A program made the position numbers and the translations under genes. Shown in pieces: positions 34,931-45,577 of a stretch of DNA of 64,000 bases. This stretch comes from JBHHZJ01 sp046758005. GTDB lineage: Bacteria; Pseudomonadota; Alphaproteobacteria; Kiloniellales; J153. Under the pieces are notes generated by a model. That model worked only from the letters and a program-made list of their open reading frames with translations, was not told the DNA's origin and ran no database searches. The stretch covers positions 1 to 64,000 of the forward strand of contig JBHHZJ010000007.1 of the NCBI GenBank assembly GCA_046758005.1, given 5' to 3'. The stretch's first letter is position 1; every line of letters begins with the position of its first letter.

Positions 34931-37654
34931 TCACGGACCCCCGGCTCGCGCGGCGCGCCGTCGCGCCCGCCACGCAAGCAGAGCGGGCAGCACGACGAGC
35001 GTGCACGCCAACGCAAGGGTCAGGGAGACGGCAAGAAGCTCGCCCATGCCGGCGGTCCCGCGATGGCTCGAAACCATCAGGCTTCCGAACGAGGCCATGG
35101 TGGTCAGCGCGCTGAACAGAACCGCGCGGGGCGTGCTCGTCCTGAACAGCTCGCCGACGTGCGCCACTTCGCGGTGGCGCAGCACCAGGTAAATGCCGAA
35201 CGCCACGCCGAGGCCGAACAACAGGGGCAGGGCGATGATGTTGGCGAAGTTCAGCGGTATCCCGGCCAGCACCATGATCGCCCCCGTGAGGAGCGCCGCG
35301 AGCACCAAGGGTGACAGAACCAGAAGCGTATCCCGCAGGCTGCGCAGCACGATCAATAGCACGACCGCGATCGAAGCAATGGCCAGCGCGCCGGCCGTCT
35401 CGAAGGCGCCGATCACGGTGTCGCCTCCCTTGGCGAGCAGCACGGGATGGCCGGTCGACTTGGGCGCGACCTCGCTTATTCTCGCCACGAAACGATGGAG
35501 GGCGGCCGGGTCGGTCAGACGCTCGGCGGGCATGATCTGGACGAGCGCGCGTCCGTCCGGCGCCACGAAGCGGGCGCGCAGGTCGTCCGGCAGGTCGCCC
35601 AGGCTGACGGGCTCGGCCTCCAGGCCCTCGCGGAGCCTCTCGAGGCGCCCCGGCAGAGTCGAGATCAGCGCTCCCTCCAGCGCGCTGTAGGCGGCGGCGT
35701 CCGCGCCCGCGCGCGCGACAAATCGGCCGAGCAACGCGCCGAGGCGTCGCGCCGGCTCGGCCAGCACTCCGGCGTTGGGCGAGTCCGACAGGGCCTCGAG
35801 CCGGCGCTGAAACCGCTCGGTCGCCTCCTGCCGCTCGGCCGGCGTGGGCGGCGGCTTGGGCTGCGCGACCTGCAGCGCCGGGAGCAGGAACAGCGCCATG
35901 CTCTCGATGATGCCGAGCTTCTCCTCCTGGTCCTCGGGCACGAACGAGCGCAGGGTCAACGCCTGGTCCACGACCGTCAGCTTCTCCAAGCGCTCGGCCA
36001 GGGCGGCGGCGGCGTCCAGGCTCGCGGTCACGACCTTCGCCGAATACGGTGACGTGCTGGCCTCCTGCGTCAGGTCCAGGTATGTCTGCACGGACTCGGT
36101 GTCCGGATCCTTGAGATGGATCGGATCGAAGTCGAAACGCAACGCAGGCAGCGCGGTCAACGCAACCAGCCCGGCCGCGGCGGCGCCGAGGACGATGGCG
36201 CGCGCGTGACGATGAACGAAGGTCCCGAGCGCCGCCCCGCTGCGGCGTTCGAGGAGCGGCGACCCGGGCTTGAGCGGCATCAGCGACAGGATCGCCGGCA
36301 GCACGGTCATGGCGCTGAAAAGCCCGATCGCCATGCCCGTTCCGGCGATGATTCCGAGCTCGGACAGCCCGAGGTAGGCGGTCGGCACGAAGGCGAAGAA
36401 GCCCAGCGCCGCGCACAGGGCGGCAAGGGTGACCGCGACGCCGGTGTTCGCCGCGGCTTGGCGCAACGCCTCGGCGTGACCTAGCCCGCCATCGACGCCC
36501 TCCCGATACCGCAGGCCGAACTGGATACTGAAATCGATCGCCAGGCCGATGAACAACACCGCGAACGTCACCGAAAGAAGGTTGAGGTGCCCGACGGTCA
36601 CGGCCGCGGCCGCGGCGGTCCAGGTCAGGCCTATGACCAGGGCCGCCACCGTACCCAGAACCAGCCTGGGCGAGCGCAGCCCGATGAACGCCAGCGCCGA
36701 GACGAGAAGAAGCGAAATCACCCCGGCCAGGCCGACGCTTCCGCGCACGCTCTGGAGCTCCTCCTCGCGCAGGGGCACGCCGCCGGTCAGGCGAACGCGC
36801 ACGCCGTGCGTACCGGTCAGGCCGAGGTCCCGCGCCGCCTGGCGGATGGTCGCGATCGCCGTGCTCCCGGGGCGGAGCGTGGCATAGTCCACAGTCGGCT
36901 GGGTTATGATGATCGCGCGGCGGTCGGAGGCGCCCGAATCCTCTCCTGCCATGAGGTCGCGCCAGCTCAACCGGGCGTCCCGCCCGTCGAGGCGCGCCGC
37001 CACCGTATCGCCAATCATCCGGAACACCCGGACCAGCGGCGCGGGATCCTTCTCCCCCGTCGCCACGTTTTCGGCGGCCTCGTCGAGGAGATCGAAAAGG
37101 CCGCGCAGGCTCATGTCTTCCGCGAGCCTGGAGATGAGCGGCTGCGCGTCCGCCAAACGGTCCGCGAGATCCTCGAGCTCGTCCACGCCGATATACAGCA
37201 ATCCGTTGCGACGGAAGAACGGATGCCCGGCCGGGTAGAACACGGTCTTGAACAGACCGGTCTGCGAGCCCAGCGTCGCGGCGAGCTTTTCGGCCGCATC
37301 GTCGGCCTGGTCGGGGGTATTCCCCTCGACCACGATGACGATATTGTCGTCGTACTGGGGAAACGCCTCCTGAAACGCCAGGAAGTTCTTGCGGTAGGGG
37401 AGCTCCGGCGAGAGCATCGCCGCGATGTCGGTGTGCACCGCAAGGTGGGTGGCCGCATAGTAACCGGCCGCCACGCATGAAAGGACGGCGGCGAGCACCA
37501 CCGGCCAGGCGAAGCGGCGCACGCCGTCCACCCATCGCGAAAGGCCCCGGGAGACCAGTCGACCAAAGCGCGCGGCGAGGGTAAGGGGCCTCCCGGGCTC
37601 GCCACCGCGCCGGTCGCGCGCCGCGGGTCGGGGGCGGTCAATGTGGATGGTCAC
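34931..37654 (-). CDS. hpnN: RND-superfamily hopanoid transporter HpnN
   Basis: Inner-membrane MMPL/RND exporter that moves hopanoids to the outer membrane. The 907-residue protein has two RND halves, each with one helix, a large periplasmic loop and a five-helix block. Matches to HpnN include FPQYDDNIVIVVEGNTPDQA and the loop PAGHPFFRRNGLLYIGVDEL. GLAIDFSIQFGLRYREG marks the first permease block, GLGVAFGIYLVLRHREV the second. hpnL lies upstream on the same strand. The hopanoid cyclase shc and head-group genes are not in the window. Confidence 0.9.
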   Translation of the reverse strand: MTIHIDRPRPAARDRRGGEPGRPLTLAARFGRLVSRGLSRWVDGVRRFAWPVVLAAVLSCVAAGYYAATHLAVHTDIAAMLSPELPYRKNFLAFQEAFPQYDDNIVIVVEGNTPDQADDAAEKLAATLGSQTGLFKTVFYPAGHPFFRRNGLLYIGVDELEDLADRLADAQPLISRLAEDMSLRGLFDLLDEAAENVATGEKDPAPLVRVFRMIGDTVAARLDGRDARLSWRDLMAGEDSGASDRRAIIITQPTVDYATLRPGSTAIATIRQAARDLGLTGTHGVRVRLTGGVPLREEELQSVRGSVGLAGVISLLLVSALAFIGLRSPRLVLGTVAALVIGLTWTAAAAAVTVGHLNLLSVTFAVLFIGLAIDFSIQFGLRYREGVDGGLGHAEALRQAAANTGVAVTLAALCAALGFFAFVPTAYLGLSELGIIAGTGMAIGLFSAMTVLPAILSLMPLKPGSPLLERRSGAALGTFVHRHARAIVLGAAAAGLVALTALPALRFDFDPIHLKDPDTESVQTYLDLTQEASTSPYSAKVVTASLDAAAALAERLEKLTVVDQALTLRSFVPEDQEEKLGIIESMALFLLPALQVAQPKPPPTPAERQEATERFQRRLEALSDSPNAGVLAEPARRLGALLGRFVARAGADAAAYSALEGALISTLPGRLERLREGLEAEPVSLGDLPDDLRARFVAPDGRALVQIMPAERLTDPAALHRFVARISEVAPKSTGHPVLLAKGGDTVIGAFETAGALAIASIAVVLLIVLRSLRDTLLVLSPLVLAALLTGAIMVLAGIPLNFANIIALPLLFGLGVAFGIYLVLRHREVAHVGELFRTSTPRAVLFSALTTMASFGSLMVSSHRGTAGMGELLAVSLTLALACTLVVLPALLAWRARRRAARAGGP

Positions 37655-37836
37655 GATCGGTCCTGCCAGCCGTCGTTACGGACTTGATGCGCGTCCCGCC
37701 ACGCGTTGCGCGCTCCACGCTGGCCACGTGGTGGCTCCCCCGCAGCTTGTCCAGGGAGCCGGCACGGCTCGGCCTCGGTCATACGCGCGTCATCCCCATG
37801 CTCCCCCGCACGCCCGGCCCGCCGGCCGGCTGTACC

Positions 37837-39009
37837 TCACCGCCTCCTGCCTTGGCAAGGGCGGCGCGGCGAGACCGAACGGGAGCTCCGCACCGAGCCG
37901 CGCCGCCAATGAGGAAGGCCGATGCCTCCAAGTCCGCGCAGGAAGGAGCGTCCCTCCGCCGCCTGCCACGCCATCAGCCCCGGGAGGCCGACCATGACCT
38001 CGCGAGCGCGCTTGCTCAGGGCAAGTGCCAGCATCAGTGCCGGATCCAGGCCGACGATCGCCCCGAGCGCCATATAGCTGCCTTCCTGGACGCCGAGGGC
38101 GCCCGGGACGATGAAGGCGGCGCCCCGCAACACGGCGCTCAGGCCCTCGATCATGAACGCGTCGAGCACGCCGATGGGGTGCTGAACGAGCACTGATATC
38201 AGCCACAGCTCGGCGACCAGGGCGAAGCGAAAGCCGAGCCTGAGGACGCAGGCCCACGCGATACGTCCGGCGTGGCGATGCAGGCCCCGCACCGCCGCGT
38301 CGAGCCGCCGCGCCCTTTCGATGAGCGTGCGGCAGCGCCGGTGGCGCAGCGCCGCGGCGGCGCCCCTGGTGAGAGCGCTGAACATGCCGGCCCGCTGCAC
38401 GAGGACGAACCCCAGGACGCCGAGCGCGAGCAGCGCCCAGCCCGCCACGGCCGCGAATACGACCTTGCTTGGCGCCCCGAGCAGCGGAAGGACCGCCCCG
38501 GCCGCCGCGCCCTGGACCACGATCGCCAGCGCCTGGACCGTCTTGTCCAACACCAGCGAGGCGCCGACCGCCCGGCCGGGATGGCCGGAACCCATCAGCA
38601 GCCGCGCTCTCACGACCTCACCGGTCACCCCGCCGCTCGGCAGGAGGCCGTTCACGGACCGCCCGATCCACATGGCCTTGATAAGCGTGCGCAACCGGGG
38701 CGCGGACGGGGCCGGGAAGAGGCATCGCCAGGAAAGCGCCGCCAACGTCAGGGACACCACATACAGGACGGGCAGCCACGCCACGCCCCATCCCAAGCGG
38801 CCGGCGATGGCGCCTACCTGGCCGGCCCCCTGCCAAGCAATGAAGCCGACGACGGCCAACAGCCCGATACACAGCACGGCCGGTGCAAGCAACCTCGTCC
38901 ACGCCCTGCCCGCACCGCGCTTCGAGGGAACGCACGGACCGGCGCCCGTCCGCTCAAGGCGGTTTCCCGCGTTCCCCGCGCGCCATACCTCGACGAGCGC
39001 GCCTCTCAC
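37837..39009 (-). CDS. hpnL: HpnL-like membrane protein (UPF0104/flippase-like)
   Basis: Polytopic membrane protein of 390 residues in the lysylphosphatidylglycerol-synthase TM/flippase-like family, in which HpnL is the hopanoid-cluster member. Motifs include SVNGLLPSGGVTGEVVRARLL (about 118-138, quoted in part by family pattern), LDKTVQALAIVVQG and FIVPGALGVQEGSYMALGAI. It probably transfers hopanoid or lipid substrates across the membrane. The C-terminal 30 residues are arginine- and serine-rich. Its position upstream of hpnN (182-bp gap) supports the name. Confidence 0.8.
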   Translation of the reverse strand: MRGALVEVWRAGNAGNRLERTGAGPCVPSKRGAGRAWTRLLAPAVLCIGLLAVVGFIAWQGAGQVGAIAGRLGWGVAWLPVLYVVSLTLAALSWRCLFPAPSAPRLRTLIKAMWIGRSVNGLLPSGGVTGEVVRARLLMGSGHPGRAVGASLVLDKTVQALAIVVQGAAAGAVLPLLGAPSKVVFAAVAGWALLALGVLGFVLVQRAGMFSALTRGAAAALRHRRCRTLIERARRLDAAVRGLHRHAGRIAWACVLRLGFRFALVAELWLISVLVQHPIGVLDAFMIEGLSAVLRGAAFIVPGALGVQEGSYMALGAIVGLDPALMLALALSKRAREVMVGLPGLMAWQAAEGRSFLRGLGGIGLPHWRRGSVRSSRSVSPRRPCQGRRR

Positions 39010-39067
39010 GCCTCTACGACCAGTCGTCCGGGCGCGCCCGCCCCGGCCGGCAACCGCACCACAGCCG

Positions 39068-40333
39068 TCACGGCGACGAAGCCTTCGGCCCCCGGTCGCT
39101 CTCGAGGCCGAAGCGCTCGCGATAGGGACGGAACCGGGCTGCCTCCTCCTCGCGGTTCAGTCCGAAGGCGGACAGGGAGTAGCTGTGGTCCCCGTGCTTG
39201 CTTTTTGGGTTTTCCGCAACGAAACGCTTCATTCGCGCAAGCGCCTCCGCACCGAGAGGAAGGTCGAAGTGCGCATAGATGCGCCGGACCGTCGCGACCG
39301 GATCACGGACCAAATTGGGGTAACGAACGTCGAAAAATTGGTCGCGCATGCTCCCCAAGGTTTCCCTGGCCCGGATCGCCCGCTCGACGCCGCGCTCCCA
39401 ACGGTTGGCCACCTCGGCGCCGATTTCCGGAAGATCGACGAAGTCGCTGAAGACGCGTTGCAGGGCCGCGGTCAGGCTCGCGACCGAGGCCAGGACCGTG
39501 ACGGGGTCGCGGTGAGTCTGAACCACGAGGGCGTCGGGATATTCCGCGAACAACCGGTCGAGGGTGAAAAGGTGCGCCGGCGACTTGAGGACCCATCGCT
39601 CCGTCGCCGACCGGTATTGCAGATGCTGTAGGAACCGCCGGTGAAAGGCATAGCACGGACGCTGATCGTAGTGATCGAGCCACCTTTGGTACGACGGTAT
39701 GCGGTAAGTGGTGTGGAACCGGGGACTGGCGAACGTGTGTGCCGTGATGGCGATGCACTCTTGCGGCAGCCGGGCGGCCACGGGGTGGATTTTCCTGAAC
39801 TCGGGCGCGAGGCGATGGAACCAGCGGATTTGCCTGTCGGCCTTCGCTATTTGCGGATTGCTTTCCGGGTGGCCGTGGTTCGTCGGCGGTGGGGGATACA
39901 TCGCCTCCCAGGTCAACGGGGCGCGGTTCGCGGGATCCTGGGCCAGCAACCCGTGCAGCAGCGTCGTCCCGCTGCGCGGCAGTCCGACGATGAACATCGG
40001 CCGTCGAATCGCCTGATCGGCGATGCCCGGGTGGCGCTTGCGATCCTCGACCAGCCGCAACCGGTTGACGAGCAGTTGCATCGTTTCCCACCGGGTGGCG
40101 AGACGGCCGAGAAGATTGAGCGAAGCCTCGGCCTCGTACGCGCCGAGCAGGACCCGAAGCGGCTCTCGGAAGGCCTCGCCGCCGAAATCGTCGAGGGATG
40201 CCCGCTGGCGCGCCTCGTCCAGGAGCGCGGATTCATCGAGCGGCGGCGGCGAGAATCCGCACCGCGTCAGCACATTGCCGGCGGCATTGAAAGCACTGAA
40301 AAGCGCCGAAGGAGCCAGAGGGGGAGAGTGCAT
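39068..40333 (-). CDS. sulfotransferase-family protein
   Basis: PAPS-dependent sulfotransferase-like protein of 421 residues. The 5'-phosphosulfate loop FIVGLPRSGTTLLHGLL lies at about 114-130 and the 3'-phosphate-binding part is likely TDDRF-type sequence near LVVQTHRDPVTVLASVASL. Bacterial members of this group sulfate lipids or small molecules, but the acceptor cannot be read from sequence. It precedes hpnL by 58 bp on the same strand, so it may be cotranscribed with the hopanoid transport genes. Confidence 0.85.
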   Translation of the reverse strand: MHSPPLAPSALFSAFNAAGNVLTRCGFSPPPLDESALLDEARQRASLDDFGGEAFREPLRVLLGAYEAEASLNLLGRLATRWETMQLLVNRLRLVEDRKRHPGIADQAIRRPMFIVGLPRSGTTLLHGLLAQDPANRAPLTWEAMYPPPPTNHGHPESNPQIAKADRQIRWFHRLAPEFRKIHPVAARLPQECIAITAHTFASPRFHTTYRIPSYQRWLDHYDQRPCYAFHRRFLQHLQYRSATERWVLKSPAHLFTLDRLFAEYPDALVVQTHRDPVTVLASVASLTAALQRVFSDFVDLPEIGAEVANRWERGVERAIRARETLGSMRDQFFDVRYPNLVRDPVATVRRIYAHFDLPLGAEALARMKRFVAENPKSKHGDHSYSLSAFGLNREEEAARFRPYRERFGLESDRGPKASSP

Positions 40334-40717
40334 TGGGCCTCGCTACGATCCGTCAGCCGGACCGGATCGATCAGCCCCCTTCACACCTCCCTGAGCCGAT
40401 GAGCCGGTTCACCAGCACTGTCCATCCCGTGCCTTTCCTCGCGCTCGCGTCGCGCGGCCGCTTCGTCCGCAGGGCGTGGCATGGCAACGGCTCGGGATGT
40501 GACATGCTCTATACATGACATAGGCGAGCGAGGCCGGGGCGTGAAGCAGACATCGCTCACGGCGGCGTAAAGATTTTGTGAGCGGTCACGTCCTCGACCG
40601 GGACGATAAACCGTTCGTGCCGTGCGCGCCGTGCGCGCCGCGGCCGTCGGCAACGACACACGCGAACGCCATGTCCACGTCCGACGACGCCGGCCGTTTC
40701 GGGCGGAACCGCCGGCG
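40334..40717. other. 384-bp intergenic region, no supported gene
   Basis: It separates the acyl-CoA dehydrogenase end from the sulfotransferase start, both on the minus strand. Seen here are a perfect 7-bp inverted repeat CGCTCAC/GTGAGCG (40554-40560 and 40578-40584), an adjoining GTGA-GCGG-TCAC dyad (40578-40589), and ATGTCA direct repeats around a TATAGA hexamer (minus strand, 40513-40508) that may be a -10 element. The short open frames in it do not look like proteins. Confidence 0.4.
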
Positions 40718-41962
40718 CTATGCGCCGCGATCTTCGCCAGCGGCGTACAGCCAAGACGGCGCGTTCTTGCGCAACTCGAGCTTGGCGACCGCCGCGCGGT
40801 GCACCTCGTCGGGGCCGTCCGCCAGACGCAAGGCGCGCGCATGCGCCCAGGCATGAGCCAAACCGAAGTCAGCGCCGACCCCGCCGCCGCCGTGGATCTG
40901 GATCGCCCGGTCGATGACGTTGAGCGCCATGTTCGGCGCCACCACCTTGATCATGGCGATTTCCGACCTGGCCTCCTTGTTACCGACCGTGTCCATCATG
41001 TAGGCCGCCTTGAGGGTGAGCAGGCGAGCCTGCTCGATCTCCATGCGCGATCGTGCGATCGAGTCCATGACGACCCCCTGCTCCGCGAGCGGCCGGCCGA
41101 AGGCCACGCGCGATTTCGCCCGGGCGCACATCGCCTCGAGCGAGCGCTCGGCGACGCCGACCAGACGCATGCAGTGGTGGATCCGGCCCGGCCCGAGGCG
41201 CCCCTGGGCGATCTCGAACCCGCGCCCTTCGCCCAGCAGCAGGTTGCGGGCCGGCACCCGCACGTCCTTGAAATCGATCTCGAAGTGGCCGTGGGGTGCA
41301 TGGTCGTAACCGAACACGGCAAGCGGCCGGACGAGGGTCACGCCGGGCGCGTCGCGCGGCACCAGGATCATGGTCTGTTGCCGGTGCCGAGGTGCGTCCG
41401 GGTCGGTCTTGCCCATGAAAATGAAGATCTTGCACCGGGTGTCCCCGGCCCCGGAGATCCACCACTTGCGCCCGTTGACGACGTAGTCGTCGCCATCGCG
41501 CTCGATCCGGGCCCGAATGTTGGTGGCGTCCGAGGACGCGACGTCCGGCTCGGTCATGGCGAAAGCGGAACGGATTTTTCCCTCGAGCAGCGGGACGAGC
41601 CACTGCCGCTTCTGCGCCTCGGTTCCGTAACGTGCCAGGACCTCCATGTTGCCCGTGTCGGGGGCGGAGCAGTTGAAGACCTCGGGCCCGATCGGCGAGC
41701 GCCCCATGATCTCGCAAATCGGCGCGTATTCCAGGTTGGTCAGGCCCGCGCCGTATTCCTTGTCCGGCAGGAAGAGGTTCCAGAGGCCGGCCCGCCGCGC
41801 CCTGGCTTTCATCTCCTCCATGACGGGCGGCGCCTCCCAGCGGCTGGCGCTCGCCGCGAGTTGCTCGAAAAAGGTCCGCTCGTTCGGGTAGACGACCTCG
41901 TCCATGAAGGCGAGGAGCCGCGCCCGGTAGTCCTCGACCTTCGGCGAATGGGCGAAATCCAT
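40718..41962 (-). CDS. acyl-CoA dehydrogenase, ACAD10/11-like
   Basis: FAD-dependent acyl-CoA dehydrogenase of 414 residues. ATG at 41962 is chosen because AGAGG lies 6 nt upstream; the frame is open to 42040. The C-terminal sequence RLADGPDEVHRAAVAKLELR is the mark of the subgroup containing the dehydrogenase domain of human ACAD10/11 and the LvaC-type bacterial enzymes, which handle 4-hydroxyacyl-CoA (as the phosphorylated form). FAMTEPDVASSDATNI and the glycine-rich IQIHGGGGVG segment are the flavin and substrate regions. A separate APH-like kinase gene, the other half of ACAD11, lies at 46771-47838. Confidence 0.88.
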   Translation of the reverse strand: MDFAHSPKVEDYRARLLAFMDEVVYPNERTFFEQLAASASRWEAPPVMEEMKARARRAGLWNLFLPDKEYGAGLTNLEYAPICEIMGRSPIGPEVFNCSAPDTGNMEVLARYGTEAQKRQWLVPLLEGKIRSAFAMTEPDVASSDATNIRARIERDGDDYVVNGRKWWISGAGDTRCKIFIFMGKTDPDAPRHRQQTMILVPRDAPGVTLVRPLAVFGYDHAPHGHFEIDFKDVRVPARNLLLGEGRGFEIAQGRLGPGRIHHCMRLVGVAERSLEAMCARAKSRVAFGRPLAEQGVVMDSIARSRMEIEQARLLTLKAAYMMDTVGNKEARSEIAMIKVVAPNMALNVIDRAIQIHGGGGVGADFGLAHAWAHARALRLADGPDEVHRAAVAKLELRKNAPSWLYAAGEDRGA

Positions 41963-42257
41963 GAGCACCTCTGCGGAAAGTGGCCTGCGCGCGGCTTCGA
42001 CCCGAAGGGGACCGATCGGCCCGGGACTTCCTCGCGTCAACGGAGTTTACAGGCCGGCGCGGCGAGACTGAAGGCCGCGGCATCGATGCATGGTGGCATG
42101 ATACCGGCCAGCGGATGAAGCCATCCGCTCGCCGGTATTTCGTCCTTTGTTTGCGCGCCGCCGCCCAGGGCCAACCTTGCGCGCCGAATCCGATGAGCGC
42201 CCGAGTCAGCTCGTGCGCTCATCGGTATCCTATGGGCCCGCCAGGCGAAGCCGGCCC
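41963..42257. other. 295-bp intergenic region holding a dispersed repeat
   Basis: Between the CurA-like gene and the acyl-CoA dehydrogenase, both minus strand. It contains the 68-bp repeat at 42158-42225 (listed separately) and the probable leader of the dehydrogenase gene. No further gene is supported. Confidence 0.5.
42158..42225 (+). repeat. 68-bp dispersed palindromic repeat, copy A
   Basis: This copy ends in a strong palindrome: CCGATGAGCGC (42190-42200) and GCGCTCATCGG (42215-42225) are perfect 11-bp arms, with an inner CGAG/CTCG stem. The inverted copy lies at 33212-33279. The hairpin has no U tract but could block exonucleases or slow polymerase between the CurA-like and dehydrogenase genes. 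Confidence 0.75.
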
Positions 42258-43292
42258 TCACAAGGTCGGGTCCGGCGCAACCCGAATGAGTTGCTTGCCG
42301 AAATTCCGGCCCTGGAGAAGGCCGCGGAAGGTTTTGGGGGCGTTCTCCAGGCCGTCCACGATGCTCTCGCGGTACTTGACCCGGCCCTCGCGGATCCAGC
42401 CGCCCACCGTCTCGAGAAACTCCTGCTCCTGGTCGGCGAAATCCCAGACGATGAAACCTTGCATCCTGATGCGGTTCGTCAGGATCGCCCGCATCAGCGC
42501 CGGAACCTGGTTCGGGCCCGGCGGCAGGTCGGTGGCGTTGTACTGCGCGATCAGGCCGCAGACCGGCACGCGGGCAAAGGGGTTGAGGAGCGGCAGCACC
42601 GCCTGGAACACGGCTCCGCCGACGGTCTCGAAGTAGATATCGACGCCGTCCGGACACGCCTTGCCGAGAGCATCGGCAAAATCGGCGCCCCTGTGGTTGA
42701 GGCAGGCGTCGAACCCCAGCTCCTCGACCACGTAGGCGCACTTTTCCGGCGATCCGGCGACGCCCACCGCCCGGCAGCCCTTGATCTTGGCGATCTGCCC
42801 GACGAGCGAGCCGACGGCGCCGGAAGCGGCCGCCACCACAAGCGTTTCGCCTTGCTTCGGCCGACCGATATTGAGCAGGCCGGTGTAGGCGGTCATGCCG
42901 GGCATGCCAAGGACGCCGAGCGCAGTCGATATGGGCGCCATCCCGGGGTCGATCCTGCGCAGGTTGCGCCCGTTCGAGATTGAATACTCTTGCCAGCCGC
43001 TGTAGCCGAAGACGAAATCGCCGGGCGCGAAGTCCGACAGGTTCGACCGCACCACCTCGCTCACCGCGCCCCCGACCATCACCTCGCCGATCTCGACCGA
43101 GGGCGCATAGGACCTGGCGGCGTTCATGCGCCCCCGCATGTAAGGGTCGAGCGAAAGGTAAATGGTCCGGCAAAGCATTTCACCATCACCGGGCTCCGGA
43201 ACGGCGGCCTCGATAAGGTGGAAATCGCTGTCCTTCGGCGCACCCTCGGGCCGAGCCGCCAGCACGATCCGACGATTCACTCCGTTCGACAC
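42258..43292 (-). CDS. NADP-dependent enone/alkenal reductase (CurA/MDR family)
   Basis: Zinc-free medium-chain reductase of 344 residues, of the curcumin reductase/leukotriene B4 12-hydroxydehydrogenase/alkenal reductase group, which saturates alpha,beta-unsaturated ketones and aldehydes. SLDPYMRGRM (about 48-57), GMPGMTAYTGLL and AASGAVGSLVGQIAKIKG are diagnostic. GTG at 43292 is preferred since GGGGGGA lies about 7 nt upstream; the frame is open to 43661. It diverges from the FadJ-type gene over about 150 bp, so a shared control region is likely. Confidence 0.9.
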   Translation of the reverse strand: MSNGVNRRIVLAARPEGAPKDSDFHLIEAAVPEPGDGEMLCRTIYLSLDPYMRGRMNAARSYAPSVEIGEVMVGGAVSEVVRSNLSDFAPGDFVFGYSGWQEYSISNGRNLRRIDPGMAPISTALGVLGMPGMTAYTGLLNIGRPKQGETLVVAAASGAVGSLVGQIAKIKGCRAVGVAGSPEKCAYVVEELGFDACLNHRGADFADALGKACPDGVDIYFETVGGAVFQAVLPLLNPFARVPVCGLIAQYNATDLPPGPNQVPALMRAILTNRIRMQGFIVWDFADQEQEFLETVGGWIREGRVKYRESIVDGLENAPKTFRGLLQGRNFGKQLIRVAPDPTL

Positions 43293-43443
43293 ACGCCCGT
43301 CCCCCCAAAAGTCGATAACGTCCTGGATCGTCCTTTGCCGCAACAGTAATACAGAGCGGCGGTCGACACCAACCGATGCGGGCACCATACTTCCGGTCAA
43401 GATCAACATAGACCGATAACACAGGGAGTTGCAGGGGGGACGG

Positions 43444-45537
<2,094 letters not shown>

Positions 45538-45577
45538 GCCGGGCGCCGGGTCAGGGGCTGGGGCAAGGAAGGGTCCA

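Noticed and set aside
34167..37535. An 1122-codon minus-strand open frame across hpnN and the aldolase
   Set aside because: It is a shifted frame of hpnN and the HpcH/HpaI aldolase, both of which have clear motifs in another frame; its product is Arg/Gly/Pro-rich without domains.
40578..40856. A 92-codon open frame in the gap before the sulfotransferase gene
   Set aside because: It extends into the antisense of the acyl-CoA dehydrogenase and has no domain-like sequence; the cysteine-proline pairs come from a short CGTGCGCGC direct repeat.
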